Shown piece after piece: positions 53,691 through 64,000 of a DNA stretch of 64,000 bases. The translations under genes and the position numbers were made by a program. The stretch's first letter is position 1, and the number at the start of each line of letters is the position of its first letter. Where the stretch lies: NCBI GenBank assembly GCA_963383645.1, contig OY726571.1:23219785-23283784 (forward strand). Reading direction: 5' to 3'. Source of the stretch: Muscardinus avellanarius (lineage: Eukaryota; Chordata; Mammalia; Rodentia; Gliridae). The notes under the pieces are model-generated. The model was given only the letters and a program-made list of their open reading frames with translations, was not told the DNA's origin and did no database searches.

Positions 53691-54161
53691 AAAAAGCACT
53701 TGAATAAAGTAATGTCTGAAAACTTCTTAAATTTGGTAAAAAAATATAATCCTACAGTTTCAAGAAGCTGATCAAATGTCAAACAGCCAGGGTTTAAAAA
53801 ATGCACACCAACTTCCCAGCTAATCTTTTTTGAAGGTAAGATGTTGTCAAACTTATTAGTGAGGTTTATGGTTTCAACCATTAACTGAAAATTACTTAAG
53901 TTATTTTGTAGATATTAATAATGAGGTAATATTTGAAAGGCGATCTTCATTTTTTAAAACATTATGTTATTGACATTTTAATACCATATTTTCTTGCAAT
54001 GACATCTATACTTTTTATTATACTCAGGATGAGGATTATGATTGGGTATAAAAATTATCTTTTGGAGCATCTTGCTATATTTGATTTTTGTATGTACCCT
54101 TTTTTATTGATTTTTAAAGCTCATTCTCAGAAGTACCTAAAAATGTCATTTAAAAGTCCTG
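53691..54161. other. Unique AT-rich DNA, no gene seen
   Basis: No feature is recognised. Confidence 0.5.
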
Positions 54162-54165
54162 AATA

Positions 54166-54672
54166 TGAAAGACCTAACTCAGCTTAGCCGAAGTGACGCC
54201 ATGTTTTACTGGCCTCCCCAAGTACCAGGAAGTTAAAATGTAACTGTGGGAAATTACAGAATTAAGTAAGCCTGCAAAACAGGATGGGGTCGGTAGTTAA
54301 GGTAGTTAACTGCATACCTTCGGATTAACCGATAAGAGAAGGCAGTTACGAGATAACTCCCGGGACTTTCCACCAAGCCCGGACCAGACAAGCCGGAGGC
54401 AAGCAAAGGTCATTCAGTCCCTCATTAACTCGAACCAATGAAATCCCTGTAACTATGCTTTCTGCTTCTGTACCCCGCTTCTGCTCCCCCATCCCCTATA
54501 AAAGCTACCTAAAACTTACCCAGGGCGCGCAAGTCTCTGTGCAGACTCTGTCGCCCACAGGTACCTGTGTCCCGCAATAAAATCCTCGTGCTTTTGCAGC
54601 CAGTGGTCTCGGACTGATCTCTGGGTCTCGGGGTCCCCACTTCTGAGGGAAAGACCACTCGGGGGTCTTTCA
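54166..54672 (+). mobile_element. Solo class I (gammaretrovirus-type) LTR
   Basis: 507 bp with terminal inverted repeat tgaaagacc...ggtctttca and a 4-bp target duplication, aata, at 54,162-54,165 and 54,673-54,676, as expected for gammaretroviruses. U3/R landmarks are a CCAAT box (aaccaatgaaatccc, about 54,433), TATA box tataaaag (54,497-54,504) and AATAAA (54,576-54,581). U5 is CT/GT-rich (tcggactgatctctgggtct). It is well preserved with no visible internal damage, so it is probably fairly young. A solo LTR can act as a promoter or enhancer; no downstream gene is in view. Confidence 0.9.
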
Positions 54673-54676
54673 AATA

Positions 54677-56235
54677 TTTAGCAAATTGTCTCCATTCTAG
54701 GATATGTTTATCAAGGAATTTATTTCTTTAATTATAATTTAATAAAACTTATTTTAAACTGTTTTTGATATGTGGAAGATGAGCTTAATATCTGTTACAC
54801 CCTATAGTGTACAGACTATATATATATTTTGGCAAAATGTAACCTTTTAGATACTGGTGATAATGCATTCAAAACAAAATATAGCACTTTAATAGTTTAA
54901 GTCTCTGAAGGAGCATTATGAATATCGCTATTGCTTCATTTAGCGTAATATATTCTCACAGAATATACAACTGGGACAAGATGTTGAAGAAACACAAATA
55001 AACTTCAGTGTTGCCAGTGATCTAATTTAACACAAGTTTCTTTGGTATTTGCATACACAGATTGTATTATTTATAATTAACTTCCCCAGACATGTATTTG
55101 CAGCTTTCTAAATCCCTCAGTATCCTTCTGCTTCATTGAAAAGTTCAGTCACATTTGACAATACCAATATGGCATTTAAATGTGACAAATGCAGGCACCA
55201 CACTATTCTTGAAGTAACAAACAAAGTGACATACAAGGAGATAGTCTACCTTGTGTCTGCTGGCACCTCTGCTCTCACGGATTAGAGATTCCTAGGGTGA
55301 ATATTGAATTTGTGTTTGATATGTGAAGGATGAACTTCAAAATTTAAATTGTGATATCCAATAGTTTGTATACTCTATGATTTTGACAAAATGTAACTCG
55401 GTATTCTAATGAGTGAAGCATTGAGAACAACTTCTTATTTTTTGTGTAGAAAAAGAAAAAGATGAATAAATTTTAAATATTTGTTGATCTTAGAAAACAA
55501 AGAAGTCAATTTATTTTCTCAAATCTGCATGAATTGGAATTCACTCCAAATGTTGCTTTAAAAGGAAGCAAAAGACGAGTTTCAATAATTCAAGTGCAAG
55601 TCTTTATCTTATTCTACCTTAGTGTATTGTGACTCCCCATTTAATTATAAAGCTGTAAACTTGCTTTATACAAAGAAAGTTGTTAAAAATACCTAATATA
55701 TTCCACCTCTCTTCTGATAATTACATGTTTTCCTCTGCTTATACATAGCCCCAGTCTTTTGTTAAGACAAGCTAAAAATTTTCTGCTTCCTGTTTTTATT
55801 ATAATGATTAAACCATGTTCATTATCTTTTTTCCCCTCCTGTCTTATTTCAGTGCATTCTTGTTATTATATTCTTCATTTCAGCCACCATTGTAGATTCT
55901 AGGAGCCATGTATATCAGTAACATTTTTGAGTATTGTTCCCAAGGGGTACAAAAATATAAAAATTTTATACTTTTAACTTACTTCCTGATATCTTCATGT
56001 CAACAACTACTCAGCTATGAGTATAGATCAAAACAAAAATGTGTCTAGCAAATTAAGAAGCGATATTTTAGTTGTATTCTGTTAAAAATTGTTTGATAAA
56101 GAATGTCAAAATTTTACTTTCTTCAATTGTTTTAATGACTATTAGTAAATAAGAGAAAAGAATAAGTAATTCAGGTAATGAAACTCAAACTTAGTACTAA
56201 ACTGAAATCTGAACAAATTACAGTTTCAAAGACTG
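54677..56235. other. Unique AT-rich DNA with a diverged internal duplication
   Basis: Segments at about 54,761-54,847 and 55,315-55,400 share tttgatatgtg(g/a)a(a/g)gatga and (g/a)caaaatgtaac in the same order. No gene is recognised. Confidence 0.45.
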
Positions 56236-56432
56236 AATACTGGGATCCCTCAGAATTGAACTCAGAAGTGTTATACCTTCCCTAGGAGACTATGCTCCTA
56301 GTCCCCTTAATTTTTTTTTTAAATGGGCCTTGTTAATTGGTTGAGAGACTCATTAATTACTGAGGCTAGCTTCAAACCTGATTCTCCTATATTCCCAAGT
56401 ACTGGGATTATAGGCATGTGCCATTATACCTG
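56236..56432 (-). mobile_element. Diverged B1-ID SINE
   Basis: On plus: actgggatccctcagaattg, ttggttgagagactcattaa, cccaagtactgggattatag, gcatgtgccattatacctgc. Confidence 0.75.
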
Positions 56433-56437
56433 CTTCT

Positions 56438-56572
56438 TTTTTTCTTACAAAACAGGGTCTCACTAAGTTGCTAAGAGTCTCCCTTAGTTATTTAGACTTT
56501 CCTGGAATCTTTGATCCTCCTGTTTCAGCCCCAAAGGCACAGAGAATAAAGGCATATGCCACAATGATTGTC
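56438..56572 (-). mobile_element. B1 half of a second diverged SINE
   Basis: On plus: acaaaacagggtctcactaa, gttgctaagagtctccctta, gatcctcctgtttcagcccc, aaaggcatatgccacaatga. It adjoins the previous SINE in the same orientation. Confidence 0.7.
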
Positions 56573-57359
56573 TTAATGCTAATTTTTTATTTTTACTTAG
56601 GAAATTCACAATTAAGTAAAAGGATAATTAATGGTTGTTAAATATAAAAGGCAATTTACCTTTATTTGTTACATAGCATTATCTTAATAACCAATTTCCC
56701 AGTTTGCCTGGAACTTTTCCAGTATCAGCACTGACATTTCCTCCTCCTTAGAAATACCACAGACCTAAGCAAACTGGAATGGTTAGTATTCCTGTAATGA
56801 AGTAATTAAACTTAATTAAAGTTTTCCAGTTCACTCTATTTGAATAGATACAATTAGGTTTTAAGAAAAATAGGGATATTAAATGAATTTTAGTTTTAAA
56901 ATACTTTCTTAAACAGTCATCAAGCTTATTTCAAAAAATATTTTTAGGATATACTATTTCAATGAACATTTTGCTTTTTTCATTAACCAATTAAATATAA
57001 ATTTGGAATAAAAACTTTTGAAAAACGTATGATATAGTAAAATTATAAAAAAAAACCCTTGATTGTGTTTTAAACTCTTTGTTAGGCTGTAAATAGTAAG
57101 ATAAATAAAATTCAATTATTTTTCTATTGGAGCTTACAGCTCCAAGTGTCCAAATTTCTGTGAAAAAAATCTTTTCAATTTTAATATTCAAAGTAGATAA
57201 ATGTATAGACACTTATATATTAATAATAACCACAACTAGTCATAGCTATCAAAGACTGATTTTTAATAAGAAATACAGAAAGATGCTAACTTTTGGGCTT
57301 CTTTATCTTATACAAAATACTTATTTTATATTTTGTAAAAGAGAGTTATTTTGACCAGT
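56573..57359. other. Unique AT-rich DNA, no gene seen
   Basis: No feature is recognised; short opposing frames only. Confidence 0.5.
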
Positions 57360-57372
57360 TAAATATCAATTT

Positions 57373-57597
57373 ATTTATTTATTTATTTATTTTGTGGCAC
57401 TGGGGTTCCTGGAAACCCTTCTACCTCCAGGCTACACTCCCAGACACCTATTATATATAGATATAGATATAGATATATAGATATATTATTTGGAAATAGG
57501 GTCTCTTAAGCCAGCGAGACTGGCTTTGAACCTGTGTTATCCTCCTGTCTCTGCCTCCCAAGTGCGGGGATTACAAGCATGCGCCACCACGCCTGGC
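57373..57597 (-). mobile_element. Young-type B1-ID SINE with internal (GATATA)n
   Basis: On plus: (TTTA)n tail, ggcactggggttcctggaaa, ctacctccaggctacactcc, an expanded atagatatagatata tract in the linker (about 57,455-57,490), then cctcccaagtgcggggatta and gcgccaccacgcctggc. Target duplication taaatatcaattt lies at 57,360-57,372 and 57,598-57,610. Confidence 0.95.
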
Positions 57598-57734
57598 TAA
57601 ATATCAATTTTCAAAAATAGAAAATATAATTTATATGTACAAATCAAAAACATCCTATTAAAGAAAAGGGCTAAAAATATGAGAAATATACAAATATGTA
57701 AGAAATAATTAAACAGAAAGAGTATATGTACTTA

Positions 57735-60700
57735 TTTTACTTTATTGCTGCACTATAGTGTCACATCATAACGTGGATCTTGTTAACAATGGCATACATT
57801 CACACAGTACTTGGTGCCCTCTAACCCCTTTCCTCCTGCTTTCCCATTTCCCTCCCTCTCAGCATTGAGTGTCCAGGTTAACAATGTTATATTCACATCA
57901 CATAGTTGCATGTAACTTTTCCATTAATTAATCTCAGCCTTCTTCCTCCTCTACCTTGCCTTCCTGGCTTTTCTGAGTTTTCCCCTTCATTATCTGGAGT
58001 CCCTCTGGTATCCATAATACACCCTAGTTTGAACATATTAGCGAAAACATATGTGCCTTCTTTTTTTGTGCTTGACTAATCTCACTCAACATAATATTCT
58101 CCAGGGTTTTCCACCTTCTTATAAATGACAGAATTTTGTTCTTCTTTATTGCTGAGTAGAATCCATTTGGTGTATTTCTCATAATTTTGTAATCCATTCA
58201 TCTGTTGATGCATACATAGGTTGGTTTCATATTTTGGCTATTGCAAATTGTGTTGCTATGAACATGGGTATGCATGTTTCAATAGTTCCTTGATTTCAAC
58301 CCCTTTGGAAAGATACTCAGCAGTGGTATAGCCAGATTATATAGTGGATTCATTCCCAGTTTTCTATGAAATCTCCATACTGATCTTTATGGGGGGTTAA
58401 CTAGTTTGCACTCCCTAACAGTGTCGAAGAGGTCCTATTTCCCCACACCCTTGCCAACCTTTGCTGTTATTTGAATTCTTTATGTTTGCCACTTGGATTG
58501 GTGCTAGATGGAATCTTATATAGTTTTGATTCGTGTCATCAACTAATGATGTTGAACATTTTTTCATGTATCTATTGGCCATTTGTACCTCTTCCTTTGT
58601 GAAGTGTTCATTCGATTCAGATGCCCATTTCGTGGTTGGGTTATTTATTTTGTTAGTTTAAAGTCTTTTAAGTTCTTTGTATATTCTGGACATTAGCCCT
58701 CTATCAGAGGGGTAGCTGGTAAAGATCTTCTTGCATTTTGTAGGCTTTCTCTTTAGAGTCTCAATAATTTCTTTGATGAGCAGAAACTTTTAGGTTTGAT
58801 GCCCTCCCACTTGTTATTTCTTGTTTTCATTTCCTGCACTTTGGAGGTTTTGCTGAGGAAGTTTCTACCTGTGCCTATATATTGGGATGTTGAGCCTATG
58901 CCCTCCTCTAGTAGCCTCACAGTCACTGGTCTGATTTTCTTTGATCCATCTTGAGTTGATTCCTGTGCATGGTGAGAGGTAAGGATTTAGTTCCATTTTT
59001 TTCTAAAAATGAATAGTCAGTTTTCTAGTACCATATGTTGAAAAGACTGTCTTTTCAGCATATAAATTTTTCAGAATTGACCTTTGATAAAGATCAATTG
59101 ACTACAAATGTGTGGGTTTGTTCTTGTATCTTCTATTCTGTTTCATTGGTCTGTGTGCCTATTTTTGTGCCAGTACCATGCTATATTAAGTACTGTTGCT
59201 ATGGAGTATAATTTAACGTCAGGAATTGTGATGCCTTCTGCATGGTTCTTATTGCTGAGAATTGCTTTGGTTATTCTGGGTCTTTTGTTTCTCCATATGA
59301 AATTGAGGACTGGTTTTTCTAGTTTTTATGAAGAATGTTGCTGGTATTTTGATAGGAAGTGCATTGAATCTGTAGATCATTTTTTGCAGAATGGCCATTT
59401 TGATATTTATTCTGCACATCCATGAGCAAGGGATATCTTTCCATCTTCCAAGATCTTCAATTTCTTTCTTTAACATTTTATAATTTACATTGTAAGGGTC
59501 TTTACATCTTTGGTTAAATTTATCCGTAGATATTTTATTGGTTTTTGAGGTTATTGTGAATGGAATAGTTTTATTTCTTTCTTTCTTCATGGATTCATTG
59601 TTGGCATATAGAAAAGCAACTGATTTCTTTAGATTGATTTTGTATCCCACCACTTTACTTAATTGGTTAATCATCTCCATTAATACTTTCATTGAGGTTT
59701 TTTTTTTTGGTCTTCTATATATAGAACCATCCCATCTGCAAGCAAAGATAATTTTAATTCCTCTTTTCCTATTTGAATTTCTTTGATATCCTTCTCTTAT
59801 CTTATTGCTGCGACAAGAGTCTTAAGAAATGTAATGAAAAAGTGTGGTGATAGTGGGTATCCTTGCCTTGTTCCTGATTTTAGAGGGAATTCTTGCAGTT
59901 TTTCCCCATTCAATATGATCTTCACTTTGGGTTTATTGTATATTGCCTTAATGATGTTGAAATATGTTCTTTCTATTCCAATTTTCTGCAGTGTTTTTAA
60001 CATAAATGGGTGTTGGATTTTTTCAAATGCTTTTTCAGCATCATTGATATGATCATGTGGTTTTTGTTCTTAGTTCTATTTATGTGGTGAATAACATGTA
60101 TTGATTTGTATATGTTGAACCAGTCATTCTTTCCTGGGATAAAACCAACTTGATCATGGTGAACAATTCTTTTGATGTGGTTTTGAATCTGTATAGCTAG
60201 TATTTTGTTTAGAATGTTTGCATCATTGTTCATTAAAGATAGTAGTCTGTAATTTTCTTTTCTTGAGGTATCTTTATTTGGTTTTGGTATTAATGTGATA
60301 TTGAACTCATAGAAAGAGTTTGGAAGAATTTCATCTGAGTTTCTGGATCAGGTTGTGGAGTACTGGGGTAGTTTTTTTTTTCTGAATTTTTTTTAGAAAT
60401 CAGATGGTAGCACATCTTTGGGCTTTGATGGAAGAATTTTTATTGCTGATTTTATTTTTTTTGCTTGCTATTGGTTGGATTAGGCTTGTTATGCCCTCTT
60501 GGTTCAATTTAGGTAGGCTATATTTTTGTAGAAATCTATCAATATCTTCCATGTTTTCCAGTCTATTGGAGTATAAATTTTCAAAATAGTTTATGACAAT
60601 CCTTTGAATTTCTCCACTGTTTGTGGTGATATCTTTTTTTTATTTTTTACTTTAATGATTTGAGTTGATTCTCCTTTTCTTTTGGTTAGTTTGGCCAAAG

Positions 60701-60850
60701 GATTGTCAATCTTATTAATTTTTTCAAAGAACCAGATTTTTGTTTTGTTTTTCCTTTGTATTTTTTGATTCTTTATTTATTTCTGCTGTGATTTTAATGA
60801 TTTCCTGACTTTTACTGGATTCAGTAGTGTGAATATTTGGTTAATATCTC
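57735..60850 (-). mobile_element. 5'-truncated L1, ~3.1 kb
   Basis: The minus strand runs from ORF2 (right) to the 3' UTR (left). The 3' end reads gtgcagcaataaagtaaaa, like the other L1 ends here. Antisense hallmarks on plus: ttcatctgttgatgcataca, tgtgtgcctatttttgtgcc, gttctttgtatattctggac. The 5' truncation is at about 60,850. No clear target duplication is visible. Confidence 0.9.
58040..60850 (-). pseudogene. L1 ORF2 remnant (reverse transcriptase and C-terminal part)
   Basis: ORF2p supplies endonuclease and RT for retrotransposition. Only RT onward remains, in pieces. 59,997-60,233 has [16 protein letters not shown]. 59,797-60,003 has [22 protein letters not shown] (RT motif region). 59,249-59,692 has YKINLKKSVAFLYANNE. 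Between the last two, the catalytic FADD-type box reads LADG, so one catalytic Asp is replaced by Gly. Frame breaks separate all pieces. The endonuclease domain is absent through 5' truncation. Confidence 0.85.
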
Positions 60851-60854
60851 TTAG

Positions 60855-60975
60855 CACCCATCTGTAAGCTCCATGAAGTCAGGGGTTACATCTGATTTTT
60901 GTTCACCACTGTGAGTAGACATGATATCCTAGCTTACTGCCTGTCTCTTATAATTTCAATAAGTATATAATTTAA
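60855..60975 (+). mobile_element. L2-like relic
   Basis: atctgtaagctccatgaagt, caggggttacatctgatttt, tgttcaccactgtgagtaga, ttcaataagtatata follow the order of the L2 3' end. Ancient copy. Confidence 0.6.
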
Positions 60976-62225
60976 AATTTTTTCATATATGCTGTCATTT
61001 TAAGTATAGTAGATTAATTATTAGAAAATGGTAAGGAAGAGGAAAATAGCTTTAAAGATAACATCAGAATAGTGTTAAAATATTAGAAGTTGAGTTAATT
61101 TGCTTAAACTCATGACTTTTCTGTTTTTTGATAGAAGTAGACATCTGCTGGTCCACTAACTTTATGACATGAATTATAATTGTGGTAACCTTTTCTTTCT
61201 TTAATTTTGAAATATCTAAAGAGAATTTAAAAACACATAATTCAATAATAATCAGAAGTGTGAGAAACATCAGGATGTGTATTTGTATAACATAAAAATT
61301 GGTGTAAAGTATTATTTGTTAATCTGAGAGGGGTTGACGATGAAAGAAAGTTGCACAAATATGAAGTAAAACGGAGGCAGATCATTCTTTGAACTAGTTA
61401 ACACACATAATAGTTCTACACTGAGCTGGGAGGAGCTGGCTGGAGAGTTGGAATATGAAGCAGCAAATATTTTGTTCTTCAGCTGCACAGAACTAGGGAA
61501 ATCAACAAGGTTCAAAGGGCATTAGCTGAATAGCTATATGTTTCATAAACTGATTAAGTAAAGTATAATAGATAAAACTGCTGATTACTATTTCTTTTCA
61601 TGAAAATATAACCCATTACATGCAAACTCTTAAAACTTTACTAACTCACTTCTGCGTTAGAAAGTTGATAAAATAATTTAGAATTCAATATATCTACTTG
61701 AATTCCATGTAGTACAGTTTGAGTTAATATATAAATAAATGAGTGAAATAGCAAGATACCTAAGCAACAGCTCCATGCCCCAAAGATATATAGATATCAA
61801 GATATATTTAATAATTATCACAGATTGAAATGAATAACTTTCCATAGAATATAATTTTAATGCTAAATTATGGTATAATACAAATTATTTGGGGCTTTCT
61901 AACTTTCTTGGGGACATTTTAACTTTATAGATCTTTTGTGAAGATAGAATACAACTGCTGTATGTTTTCATCATGGATGATCCTATGCAGATTTATAAAA
62001 TTTTGTTTTCTATTTTACTGGACAGATAACTTGATAAGTACTATTTGTAAGCACAAAATAGTGTCTTTTTTCAATTCTTTTATCATCATCTTTTTTTCTT
62101 TTTTACAACTCCATTTAGTCTCCACTACCACCTCTTTTCATCCTGGGGATTGAACCCAGCACTTTTTACATCTATGAACAGCTTCTGTTGCTTGCTAAAC
62201 CACACCTGTAGACCAAGTCTTTTTA
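60976..62225. other. Unique AT-rich DNA, no gene seen
   Basis: No gene is seen. A possible minus-strand ID scrap lies near 62,135-62,165 (cctggggattgaacccagca), too short to be sure. Confidence 0.45.
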
Positions 62226-62239
62226 AACTGCAAAAGCTT

Positions 62240-62480
62240 AGCCAGGCATGGTGTCTCACATAATCTCAGCATTTGGGAGGCTGAAACAGGAAGATCCAGG
62301 TTCGCAGACAGCCTCAGCTACTTAGTGAGACCCTTTGCAGTTCAGTGAGACCCTATTTTAAAACAAAGAATAAAAAATACTGCTGGGGGCTAGCTCAGAG
62401 GTAGAATGCCCCTGGGTTCTATCCCCAGTACTGCAAAAATAAATGAATAAATAATAAATAAATATATAAATATAAAATGT
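62240..62480 (+). mobile_element. B1-ID composite SINE
   Basis: gccaggcatggtgtctcaca, catttgggaggctgaaacag, gcctcagctacttagtgaga, agctcagaggtagaatgccc, (AAAT)n tail. The flanking duplication aaaagctta is at about 62,231-62,239 and 62,481-62,489. Confidence 0.9.
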
Positions 62481-62597
62481 AAAAGCTTAATGCTTATCAA
62501 CCTAGACTGTCCATGAGATTAAAACTAGTAAATCTATGAAATGAGTACATAAATATACTAACTCACCTTTGTAATTGTTTAAAATTTTGTATTAGAA

Positions 62598-62792
62598 GGC
62601 CGGGCATGGTGGCACATGCTTGTAATCCCCGGGCTTGGGAGGCAGAAACAGGAGGATTGCGCAGGTTCGAAGCCAGCCGCGCGCACTGGCTTATGAGACC
62701 CTGTTTCCAAATAAAAATGTAAAAATAGGTCTGGGAGTGTAGCCCGGAGGTAGAAGGGCTTCCAGGAACCCCAGTACCACCAAAAAAAAAAA
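62598..62792 (+). mobile_element. Young B1-ID composite SINE
   Basis: gccgggcatggtggcacatg, cgggcttgggaggcagaaac, gaccctgtttccaaataaaa, gtagaagggcttccaggaac, A-tail. Perfect 12-bp target duplication tttgtattagaa at 62,586-62,597 and 62,793-62,804. Confidence 0.95.
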
Positions 62793-62804
62793 TTTGTATT
62801 AGAA

Positions 62805-63545
62805 ACTTGGAAGTATATTAAAATAACTTATTAGCTAAAGGCCGTGTGTGTGTGTGTGGGGGGGGTCCCCTAGATGGTCCTTCAACTTTTGAGTTCAAAA
62901 CTGTGACCATTTCTTTGAGCTCCTCTCTGTCTGTTCTTCAATTCTAGATAACATCAATACAACTAACTTTTGTAAAATGAAGTTTTGCTACAGTAAAACT
63001 CTCCTGGACTTATTAGTTTTAATCTGTAATTAGTTATTTGGTTCTAATAAGGACCTGGAGAGGGTATTTCACTACAGAATAATTTTTCTCACCATGTATG
63101 AGTCAAAGGACTTTTAACATTTTCTCTACATAGTGTTACCATCCATCAATGCAAAACATGTACCTAACTTCTTCTGCACTACCATTTCTGTAATGAATAT
63201 ATGCATTTTAGTGGAGAAAATATTCACAAGGAGTTAGAAAAGCTAGATTTTAAGTATTTGTGAGGCAGTGATCTCTAAGAGTAATTTATATTACCAGTGC
63301 TACCAGCTCCCTTAAAACTGAAGCGCCTAATTGTGACTGAATGTAGTGTGTGCTCCTATCAGTGAGGGAGAAGTCAATGAGCATAATAAATAAAATAATA
63401 GAGAAATATTTACTTGTAGCAAGTAAGGAGAGCACTAGTGTTATTTGCAAAGCAATGTTTTCCCTGAACAAAGAAAGTGTGGAGGTCTTATCTGGGAGCC
63501 TATATATATTTTCTTATAAAAAAAAACACATGTAGAGGCAGGTCC
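62805..63545. other. Unique DNA with a short (TG)n/G-run
   Basis: A gtgtgtgtgtgtgggggggg tract lies at about 62,846. No gene is seen. Confidence 0.5.
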
Positions 63546-63547
63546 AT

Positions 63548-63998
63548 TTTTGAGCATGCCCAGTTTATTCCTAAAGCATATGTCCAACAAAAGAAAGATG
63601 ATGGAGCCAGGCATGGTGGCGCATGCTTGTAATCCCAGCACTGGGAGGCTGAGACAGGAGGATCGCACAGGTTCAAAGTCAGCCTTATCTACTTAGTGAG
63701 GCTCTCAGCAACTTAGTGAGACCCTGTTTCCAAATAAAGTATAAAATAGGTCTGGGAGTATAGCCTGGAGGTAGAAACGCCCCTTGGTTCCACCCCCAGT
63801 ACCACACACACAAAAAAAAAAGTAAGAAAGAAAGATGATGGACACATATCTGAGCATTCCCAGCTTAACTTCACAGATCATACCCTTAAAAAGGAAGGAT
63901 GCACCTTTCTGGGCACATTCAGCTCAAGGTAATAGAGTATATATTCACAAAGAAAAGATGGCAGACAAAAGCTTCTGAGCATACTAAATTTAGTTTTA
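63548..63998. repeat. Diverged ~60-67-bp tandem repeat, split by a SINE (tentative)
   Basis: The phrase ctgagcat(g/t)cccag(t/c)tt recurs at about 63,551, 63,851, 63,909 (as ctgggcacattcagct) and 63,973 (as ctgagcatactaaat). Between them lie A-rich segments with aagatgatgg/aagatggcag. The first unit is separated from the rest by the SINE at 63,606-63,827. Confidence 0.4.
63606..63827 (+). mobile_element. B1-ID composite SINE
   Basis: gccaggcatggtggcgcatg, agcactgggaggctgagaca, gaccctgtttccaaataaag, gtatagcctggaggtagaaa, (CA)n plus A-tail. Perfect 15-bp target duplication aagaaagatgatgga at 63,591-63,605 and 63,828-63,842. Confidence 0.95.
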
Positions 63999-64000
63999 TA

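Noticed and set aside
59108..59425. 105-codon plus-strand frame as a gene
   Set aside because: It is antisense to the L1 ORF2 remnant at 58,040-60,850.

Overview
This window is nuclear DNA from a mammal, and the interspersed repeats point to a rodent of the squirrel family (Sciuridae). About twenty copies of a composite SINE are scattered through it. Each joins a B1/7SL-like left half (signature cttgtaatccc) to an ID/tRNA-like right half (signature gtagctcagaggtagaatg). That B1-ID architecture is known from squirrels and their relatives. Ancient mammalian repeats (MIR, L2-like, MLT1-like LTR) and lineage-specific L1 copies fill in the background. I recognise no functional cellular gene, exon, tRNA or rRNA. 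Nearly all open reading frames are chance frames or lie inside repeats, so the window looks intergenic or deeply intronic.

Layout. Positions 1-21,862 are AT-rich unique DNA with SINEs (several nested), three L1 remnants, MIR relics, an MLT1-like LTR and, at 20,265-20,672, a solo class II (ERVK/IAP-like) LTR with a 6-bp target duplication. Positions 21,863-36,269 are one uninterrupted 14.4-kb GC-rich tandem array. Its unit is about 50 bp and occurs as two alternating types that make a roughly 100-bp dimer. Positions 36,270-42,026 are a minus-strand class II endogenous provirus related to the solo LTR. It keeps its 5' LTR, primer-binding region, gag, dUTPase/protease, reverse transcriptase, RNase H and integrase, all broken, and it lacks recognisable env and the 3' LTR. 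Positions 42,027-50,463 are a second, unrelated, AT-rich satellite with monomers of about 150-167 bp. It shows higher-order structure and is interrupted at 44,625-47,251 by a 5'-intact L1 fragment (5' UTR plus nearly whole ORF1) and an older inverted L1 piece. Positions 50,464-64,000 return to interspersed-repeat DNA: L1 3' ends, a gammaretrovirus-type solo LTR (54,166-54,672, 4-bp target duplication), a second LTR family, a 3.1-kb minus-strand L1 and more SINEs.

How it fits together. There is no operon or pathway here. The biology is that of a repeat-built chromosomal domain. Two satellites of opposite base composition meet across a truncated provirus, giving a block of about 28.6 kb that could be a heterochromatic island. 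The GC-rich array has CpG-rich units whose copy-to-copy differences are mostly CpG-to-TpG/CpA changes, as expected of DNA long methylated in the germ line. Outside the block, the most notable short signal is a perfect glucocorticoid/androgen-receptor type palindrome at 5,515-5,545. Family names are given from recognition of sequence hallmarks only; no database search was possible.
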